Source: BOKV01 sp041742235
Lineage (GTDB): Bacteria; Pseudomonadota; Alphaproteobacteria; Rhizobiales; Rhizobiaceae
DNA: 8,836 nucleotides
NCBI GenBank assembly: GCA_041742235.1
Contig: JBGSJA010000352.1
Span: 1 to 8,836, forward strand
Reading direction: 5' to 3'
Part shown: positions 4,723 through 8,836 of the stretch, one piece after another
Position numbering within the stretch: position 1 is the stretch's first letter
How the letters are laid out: each line of letters begins with the position of its first letter
Translations under genes and position numbers: made by a program
The notes under the pieces: model-generated
What the model was told of the DNA's origin: nothing
What the model saw: only the letters and a program-made list of their open reading frames with translations
Databases searched by the model: none

Positions 4723-6632
4723 CTGGCCGCGGCCGAACGGGGCGCGCTGGTCCGCCTCGGCGAACGGGAAACCGTGTTCTCTTCAAACAGTCCGGCAAGC
4801 TGCTCTGTCATCGCGCCGGCGAGTTCTTCCGCGTCGACGATGGTCACGGCCCGGCGATAATAGCGCGTAACATCATGTCCGATGCCGATCGCCAGAAGTT
4901 CGATCGGCGAATGGGTCTCGATGTCGGCAATAACGTGCCGCAAGTGGCGTTCCAGATAATTGCCCGGGTTCACCGAAAGCGTCGAATCATCCACCGGCGC
5001 CCCATCGGAAATCATCATGAGGATGCGACGCTGTTCGGGCCGGCCCATCAGGCGCTGGTGCGCCCACAGCAGAGCCTCGCCGTCGATGTTTTCCTTGAGC
5101 AGCCCCTCGCGCATCATCAGGCCGAGATTGCGGCGCGAACGGCGCCAGGGCGCATCCGCACTCTTGTAGACGATGTGGCGCAGATCGTTGAGGCGGCCGG
5201 GCGATGGCGGCTTGTTCGCCCGCAGCCATGCCTCGCGCGACTGGCCGCCCTTCCACGCCTTGGTGGTGAAGCCCAGGATCTCGACCTTGACGCCGCATCG
5301 CTCCAGCGTTCGCGCGAGAATGTCGGCGCAGGTTGCCGCCACCGTGATGGGGCGGCCGCGCATGGAGCCGGAATTGTCGAGCAGCAGCGTTACGACGGTA
5401 TCGCGGAAAACCGTATCGCGTTCCATCTTGAACGACAGCGGCGTCATTGGGTCGATGACGATGCGTGTCAGGCGGGCGGTGTCGAGCACGCCTTCCTCGA
5501 GATCGAAGTCCCAGCCGCGGTTCTGCTGCGCCATCAGGCGGCGCTGCAGCCGGTTCGCCAGCCTGCCGACCACGCCTTGAAGGTGCGCGAGCTGCTTGTC
5601 GAGGAAGGCGCGCAGCCGGTCGAGTTCAGCCTCGTCGCACAGATCCTCTGCATTGACGATCTCGTCGAACTCGTTGGTGAAAACGCGGTAGTCGCTTTCC
5701 GGCGGCAGGTTGGAGAACGGCAGCTCGGGACGGTAGGATTCGCCCGGCGTCTCGGCGTCCTCGTCATCTTCCTCGCTGGCGTCCTCGGACGTTGCGTCCG
5801 CCGCCTCCATTTCCCCTTGCTGGTTCTCGTCCGCGCTGTCTTGCGTGTCCTCGGGGCGGGCTTCGTCCTGACCGGATGAATCCTCGCTTTCGCTGTCCTC
5901 TTCCTGCCCTTCGTCGCGGGTCTGGTCGTCCTCGCCCTCGTCCTCGCTCTCGTCGGGGTCCTGTTCGCCCAATTCGTCGGCCATGTCGAGCGAGGCGATC
6001 AGCGAGCGCGTGGCGCGAGCGAAAGCCGCCTGGTCGGCGAGATCGCCGTCGAGCGCGGTGAGCGTTTCGGCGCCCTTCTGCTCGATGAAGCCGCGCCACA
6101 GATTGACGAAGCTTTCCGCGCTCTTGGGAACCGGCATTCCCGTCAGCCGCTCGCGCACCAGCATCGCCACCGCCTCCTCGAGCGGGGCCTCGGCGCGGTC
6201 GAGCGCGTTCTGGTAGTTCGCCTTGGAGTAGCGGTCCTCGAGCATCGACGAAATATTGCGGGCAACGCCGGGCATGGCGCGCGAGCCGATTGCCTCGACG
6301 CGCGCCTGTTCCATGGCGTCGAAAACCGCGCGGGCATTGCGCCCCTGCGGCAGATAGCGGGCGTGGATCGCCGAATCGTGACAGGCCTTTCGCAAGGCGA
6401 AGGCGTCGCCGGTGCCGCGCGTGACCGCGAGTTGTTCGCTGGTCAGCCGCTTGCCGGGCTCTGGCAGGCGGATGGCGTTGCCGGCCATGCCGGGCTTGTC
6501 GTTGGAGAAGCTGACCTCCAGCGAGGGATCGCCGGCGATTGCGCGCACGCACGCCGTCACGGCCCGCTTCAGCGGCTCGAAGTCCGGTGCGCGGGTTTCA
6601 CGTTTCCTGCTGTTGCTGCCGGGTCCGCTCAT
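4719..6632 (-). CDS. cobT: Aerobic cobaltochelatase subunit CobT
   Basis: This encodes 637 residues, close to the roughly 630 of the Pseudomonas denitrificans protein. With CobS and CobN it inserts Co2+ into hydrogenobyrinic acid a,c-diamide in the aerobic cobalamin pathway, in an ATP-dependent cytoplasmic complex. The N-terminal helical part (about 1-215) precedes a very acidic, low-complexity linker (about 219-298, almost all D, E, S, Q). A conserved segment, S-D-Y-R-V-F-T-N-E-F-D-E, is at about 313-324. The C-terminal von Willebrand A domain carries the MIDAS motif DNSGSM (419-424), with D419, S421 and S423 as metal ligands, and SDG (542-544) further on. The start lies 13 bases after the cobS stop, with only a weak CAGG before the ATG at 6632. 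Its stop overlaps the next gene's start. A non-standard arginine/serine-rich tail of about 18 residues follows the vWA domain. Confidence 0.97.
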   Translation of the reverse strand: MSGPGSNSRKRETRAPDFEPLKRAVTACVRAIAGDPSLEVSFSNDKPGMAGNAIRLPEPGKRLTSEQLAVTRGTGDAFALRKACHDSAIHARYLPQGRNARAVFDAMEQARVEAIGSRAMPGVARNISSMLEDRYSKANYQNALDRAEAPLEEAVAMLVRERLTGMPVPKSAESFVNLWRGFIEQKGAETLTALDGDLADQAAFARATRSLIASLDMADELGEQDPDESEDEGEDDQTRDEGQEEDSESEDSSGQDEARPEDTQDSADENQQGEMEAADATSEDASEEDDEDAETPGESYRPELPFSNLPPESDYRVFTNEFDEIVNAEDLCDEAELDRLRAFLDKQLAHLQGVVGRLANRLQRRLMAQQNRGWDFDLEEGVLDTARLTRIVIDPMTPLSFKMERDTVFRDTVVTLLLDNSGSMRGRPITVAATCADILARTLERCGVKVEILGFTTKAWKGGQSREAWLRANKPPSPGRLNDLRHIVYKSADAPWRRSRRNLGLMMREGLLKENIDGEALLWAHQRLMGRPEQRRILMMISDGAPVDDSTLSVNPGNYLERHLRHVIADIETHSPIELLAIGIGHDVTRYYRRAVTIVDAEELAGAMTEQLAGLFEENTVSRSPRRTSAPRSAAAR

Positions 6633-6645
6633 GCGTCAATGCCTG

Positions 6646-7614
6646 TCAGGCGACCACCAGGTTGGCGCCCGACTCCTTCAATTCCTCGCCGAAAGCGCGC
6701 TGGTAGAATTCGGCGACGGCGGGGCGCTCCAATTCGTCGCATTTATTGAGGAAGGTGACGCGGAAAGCATAGCCGAGGTCGCCGAAAATCTCGGCGTTTT
6801 CAGCCCAGGTGATGACCGTGCGCGGGCTCATGACGGTGGAGATGTCGCCGTTCATGAAGGCATTGCGCGTCATGTCGGCGATTCGAACCATCTTGGAGGC
6901 GCGCTCGCGGCCTTCCTTGGTGTTGAGGCTCTTGACCTTCGCCACCACGATATCGACCTCGTTGTCGTGCGGCAGATAGTTGAGCGTCACGACCAGCGAC
7001 CAGCGGTCCATCTGGGCCTGGTTGATCTGCTGTGTGCCGTGATAGAGGCCGGTCGTGTCGCCGAGGCCGATGGTGTTCGCCGTCGCGAACAGCCGGAACG
7101 CCGGGTGCGGCCGGATGACGCGGCTTTGGTCGAGCAGCGTCAGGCGGCCCGATGATTCGAGCACGCGCTGGATCACGAACATCACGTCCGGACGGCCGGC
7201 GTCATATTCGTCGAAGACGAGCGCGACATTGTGCTGGTAGGCCCAGGGCAGGATGCCGTCGCGAAACTCGGTGATCTGCATGCCGTCCTTGACGACGATC
7301 GCGTCCTTGCCGACGAGATCGATGCGCGAGACATGGCTGTCGAGGTTGATGCGCACGCAGGGCCAGTTCAGGCGCGCCGCGACCTGCTCGATATGGGTCG
7401 ATTTGCCCGTGCCGTGATAGCCTGAAACAAGCACGCGGCGATTGTGCGCAAAGCCTGCGAGAATGGCGAGCGTCGTCATCTTGTCGAAGAGGTAGTCCTG
7501 ATCGACTTCAGGCACGTGCTCGGTGCGGTCTGTATATGCCGGGACCATCAGGTCGCTGTCGATCCCGAACAATTTCCGGACGGATACCTTGGTGTCCGGC
7601 ATGGCCTCTGTCAT
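6646..7614 (-). CDS. cobS: Aerobic cobaltochelatase subunit CobS (AAA+ ATPase)
   Basis: This encodes 322 residues from ATG 7614. It is a MoxR-like AAA+ ATPase that forms a chaperone-like ring with CobT and drives CobN in cobalt insertion. Walker A is GYHGTGKST (65-73) and Walker B is ALVFDEYD (131-138). The sensor-1-type segment is ATAN (177-180), and a conserved MDRW (202-205) and SPRTVITW (263-270) follow. The N-terminal V-R-K-L-F-G-I-D-S-D-L matches the conserved CobS start. An in-frame ATG at 7686 would add 24 residues. I reject it because 7614 has an excellent GGAGGAA (7621-7627) six bases before it and starts with the family-typical M-P-D-T-K-V segment shortly after. cobT follows 13 bases downstream. 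The 117-base gap to the upstream J-domain gene is too short for a cobalamin riboswitch. Confidence 0.97.
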   Translation of the reverse strand: MTEAMPDTKVSVRKLFGIDSDLMVPAYTDRTEHVPEVDQDYLFDKMTTLAILAGFAHNRRVLVSGYHGTGKSTHIEQVAARLNWPCVRINLDSHVSRIDLVGKDAIVVKDGMQITEFRDGILPWAYQHNVALVFDEYDAGRPDVMFVIQRVLESSGRLTLLDQSRVIRPHPAFRLFATANTIGLGDTTGLYHGTQQINQAQMDRWSLVVTLNYLPHDNEVDIVVAKVKSLNTKEGRERASKMVRIADMTRNAFMNGDISTVMSPRTVITWAENAEIFGDLGYAFRVTFLNKCDELERPAVAEFYQRAFGEELKESGANLVVA

Positions 7615-7731
7615 CCCGATTTCCTCCGGTGATGCGCTCGCTTCAACGATGTTTCCGCCACAAGGGCCACAGGGCGCGCCCGTCACTTTCTGGAAGTTGC
7701 CCGGAAAGCTGATTGGAAGGCGCTGCGCCAG

Positions 7732-8346
7732 TCAGCAGAAACCGCTTTGTTTCAGGTACTTGTATGCATGAATAATCTGTCGCAGACGGTCTTCGCTACT
7801 GCGGTCACCCCCATTTGCATCGGGATGGTGCCGTTTGACAAGTTCCTTGTAGCGCGACTTTATCGCTTCGGGCGGCGCCGAATGCGGCAGACCGAGGTCA
7901 TCGAACGCCTTCCGCTCCAGCGTTCGCAGTTTTCTGCCCGCCGATGCGGGCTGCTGGCGCGCACCATTGATGCGGGCGCGGATCCGCGCTTCCGCACCAG
8001 CGCCCGGTCCCGGGGGAGCGCCGGCCAGCGGTTCCTCGCTGCTCCATTTGTTGACGCCCATCGTCCAGGTCGGGCGATGGCCGGTCAGTGCGTCCTTCTG
8101 GAAGCGCGCCACCGATTCATCGTCGAGGCCCGAGAAATAATTGTAGGTCTTGTTGTACTCGGTGACATGGGGAAAGCAGAAATTGAGGTACTGGCCCTCG
8201 AAGTTGCGTCCCATGGGCGCCTTGTGGGTGGCAGGATTGGCGCAGCCCTCCCATTGGCACTTGATGCCTTGGGGTTCGGGCGCGGCCTTTGCGGTCTTGC
8301 CCTTGCGGACGCGGATGCGGTCGAAATATTTCGAGTTGAGATTCAT
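7732..8346 (-). CDS. J-domain (DnaJ-like) co-chaperone with N-terminal Cys/His motif
   Basis: This encodes 204 residues from ATG 8346. The C-terminal part (about 145-204) is a J-domain, with helix II and the catalytic HPD (174-176) in KRHHPDANGG. J-domains stimulate the ATPase of an Hsp70 partner. The N-terminal part starts M-N-L-N-S-K-Y-F-D-R-I-R and is typical of a rhizobial family encoded beside cobS. It contains C30-x4-C35 and C57-x2-H60, which could bind a metal. The middle (about 105-135) is a Gly/Pro/Ala-rich linker. An ATG at 8391 would add 15 residues and has a GGGGAG 11 bases upstream. I prefer 8346 because the family begins at M-N-L-N-S-K, although it has no Shine-Dalgarno and may be leaderless. 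The gene lies 117 bases upstream of cobS on the same strand, probably in the same operon. The client protein is unknown; the cobaltochelatase is only a guess from position. Confidence 0.9.
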   Translation of the reverse strand: MNLNSKYFDRIRVRKGKTAKAAPEPQGIKCQWEGCANPATHKAPMGRNFEGQYLNFCFPHVTEYNKTYNYFSGLDDESVARFQKDALTGHRPTWTMGVNKWSSEEPLAGAPPGPGAGAEARIRARINGARQQPASAGRKLRTLERKAFDDLGLPHSAPPEAIKSRYKELVKRHHPDANGGDRSSEDRLRQIIHAYKYLKQSGFC

Positions 8347-8352
8347 CACGGG

Positions 8353-8381
8353 ATTATGGTGCCTGCGGGGGTTACGAACAA
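8353..8381 (-). promoter_or_regulatory. Candidate promoter of the J-domain/cobS/cobT operon
   Basis: On the minus strand, TTGTTC (8381-8376) and CATAAT (8358-8353) are separated by exactly 17 bases. The -10 box ends only six bases before the ATG at 8346. A start seven bases after the -10 would therefore coincide with the A of that ATG, giving a leaderless mRNA. The -35 is a moderate match (TTGTTC against TTGACA) and the -10 differs at one base. This fits the missing Shine-Dalgarno at 8346 but excludes the upstream ATG at 8391 for this transcript. Confidence 0.45.
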
Positions 8382-8468
8382 GAATTGACATTCAACGCGA
8401 CGCTCCCCAAAAGAACCGGTTGAGCGCCTCTGTAAAAAACGATTCACGAGACACCGGAGTAAAGCGCG

Positions 8469-8744
8469 ATGAACCGTTCCGCCGAACTGGAAGCCAGCCT
8501 GCGCGACGCCTTCGATCCCGAATACCTTGAGGTCGTGAACGAAAGCCATTTGCATGCCGGGCATGGTCATCATGACGGCACGGGCGAATCGCACCTTCGC
8601 ATCCGCATCGTTTCGAAAGCGTTTGCCCCGATGAGCCGCGTGGAGCGGCACAGGGCCATCAACGCGATTGCCTCGGGCGCGATCAAGGACGGCTTGCACG
8701 CGCTGGCAATCGAGGCGCGCGCGCCGGGCGAGGCTGGCCGCTAG
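8469..8744 (+). CDS. BolA family protein
   Basis: This encodes 91 residues, a typical length for a single-domain BolA/IbaG-like protein. The conserved core is visible: V-x-x-E-S-H at 22-27, the glycine/histidine-rich loop (H29, H32, H34, H35), then G-T-G-E-S-H-L-R-I-R-I (37-47) and R-V-E-R-H-R-A-I (57-64). G-L-H-A-L (75-79) is the conserved C-terminal histidine segment. BolA proteins bind monothiol glutaredoxins through shared [2Fe-2S] clusters and take part in iron-sulfur handling or as regulators; which of these applies here cannot be told. The start at 8469 has GGAG (8456-8459) nine bases upstream. The gene diverges from the J-domain gene across 122 bases. A TTGACA (8385-8390) lies in that region, but only a poor -10 (CAAAAG at 8408) follows at 17 bases. 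The TAG stop overlaps the convergent downstream gene's stop. Confidence 0.93.
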   Translation: MNRSAELEASLRDAFDPEYLEVVNESHLHAGHGHHDGTGESHLRIRIVSKAFAPMSRVERHRAINAIASGAIKDGLHALAIEARAPGEAGR

Positions 8745-8836
8745 GTCTGCAAATTGCGGATCCGCAGTTTGGTGATCCGGTTCTTCTCGCGGCGCATCAC
8801 CACGAAGCGCTTGCCGTAGAAGGTGAAGGCCTGCTT
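8741..8836 (-). CDS. C-terminal end of a probable CorC/HlyC (hemolysin/CBS family) membrane protein, cut by right edge
   Basis: On the minus strand one frame runs from the right edge to a TAG at 8743-8741, giving 31 residues. The segment AFTFYGKRFVVMRREKNRIT and the following K-L-R-I-R-N-L-Q-T resemble the end of the CorC/HlyC transporter-associated domain, where a beta-hairpin 'F...G..F.V......RI..LRI' closes the protein. In related genomes I recall a CBS/CorC 'hemolysin' gene next to this BolA gene. The fragment is short, so the family call rests on this tail pattern and remembered synteny. No membrane segment or CBS domain is within the window. Coding is further suggested because the frame ends exactly at the BolA gene end, with the two stops sharing CTAG. 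Confidence 0.55.
   Translation of the reverse strand, partial: KQAFTFYGKRFVVMRREKNRITKLRIRNLQT

Noticed and set aside
4704..5879. Plus-strand open frame of 391 codons opposite cobT.
   Set aside because: It is a GC-rich shadow of cobT with no domain signature; cobT itself is unmistakable.
7615..7686. Longer CobS with 24 extra N-terminal residues.
   Set aside because: The internal ATG at 7614 has a near-perfect Shine-Dalgarno (GGAGGAA) and gives the usual CobS N-terminus and length.
7615..7731. Cobalamin riboswitch or terminator in the gap before cobS.
   Set aside because: The gap is only 117 bases, shorter than a cobalamin aptamer, and I see no B12-box. The palindrome GGGCGCGCCC (7672-7681) has no T-tract.
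8385..8413. BolA promoter from TTGACA (8385-8390).
   Set aside because: The -35 is perfect but the hexamer at 17 bases is CAAAAG, a poor -10, so I do not list it as a feature.
1..8836. Mobile elements, CRISPR arrays, toxin-antitoxin or defence genes.
   Set aside because: No transposase or integrase, no direct-repeat array and no terminal inverted repeats were seen. The genes are ordinary core families.

Overview
The window looks like core chromosome of a GC-rich alphaproteobacterium of the Hyphomicrobiales (Rhizobiales). The basis is the protein families and their order: a Suv3-like helicase, a DUF3108 protein, rpmB, a queuosine-precursor transporter, a phytase-like protein, cobT, cobS, a J-domain protein, a BolA protein and a CorC/HlyC-type C-terminus. 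I recall this neighbourhood from Mesorhizobium, Brucella and Agrobacterium-type genomes, but no search was run. I see no insertion sequence, prophage, CRISPR array or complete tRNA/rRNA gene. Every gene I call is intact except the two cut by the window edges.

Left part (1-2395, minus strand). A helicase truncated by the left edge (1-1491) lies downstream of a secreted DUF3108 protein (1595-2395). The 103-base gap between them holds a perfect hairpin plus T7 tract. That element is oriented to stop plus-strand transcription, opposite to both genes.

Middle part (2396-3689, plus strand). A divergent intergenic region carries a very good sigma70-type promoter (TTGACG-N17-TATAGA), tandem 11-mers and a structured leader ahead of rpmB (ribosomal protein L28). 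A terminator follows rpmB. Only a few bases later comes a compact element that I read as a preQ1-I riboswitch. Its A-rich tail runs directly into the start codon of a YhhQ/VUT-family queuosine-precursor transporter, so ligand binding would be expected to mask both the ribosome-binding site and the AUG. This is the most interesting signal in the window.

Right part (3649-8346, minus strand). The probable operon order is J-domain protein, cobS, cobT, phytase-like exported protein. CobS (AAA+ ATPase) and CobT (acidic linker plus vWA/MIDAS domain) are two of the three subunits of the aerobic cobaltochelatase that inserts cobalt into hydrogenobyrinate a,c-diamide. The third subunit, CobN, is not in the window. 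The phytase-like gene starts within the cobT stop (ATGA) and its 3' end overlaps the transporter gene antisense by 41 bases.

Right edge. A BolA-family gene (plus) diverges from the J-domain gene. It meets the C-terminus of a probable CorC/HlyC-domain protein (minus) head-on, the two stop codons sharing a single CTAG.

Overall these are housekeeping genes. The new material lies mostly in the compact regulatory and gene-overlap architecture rather than in an unknown protein system.
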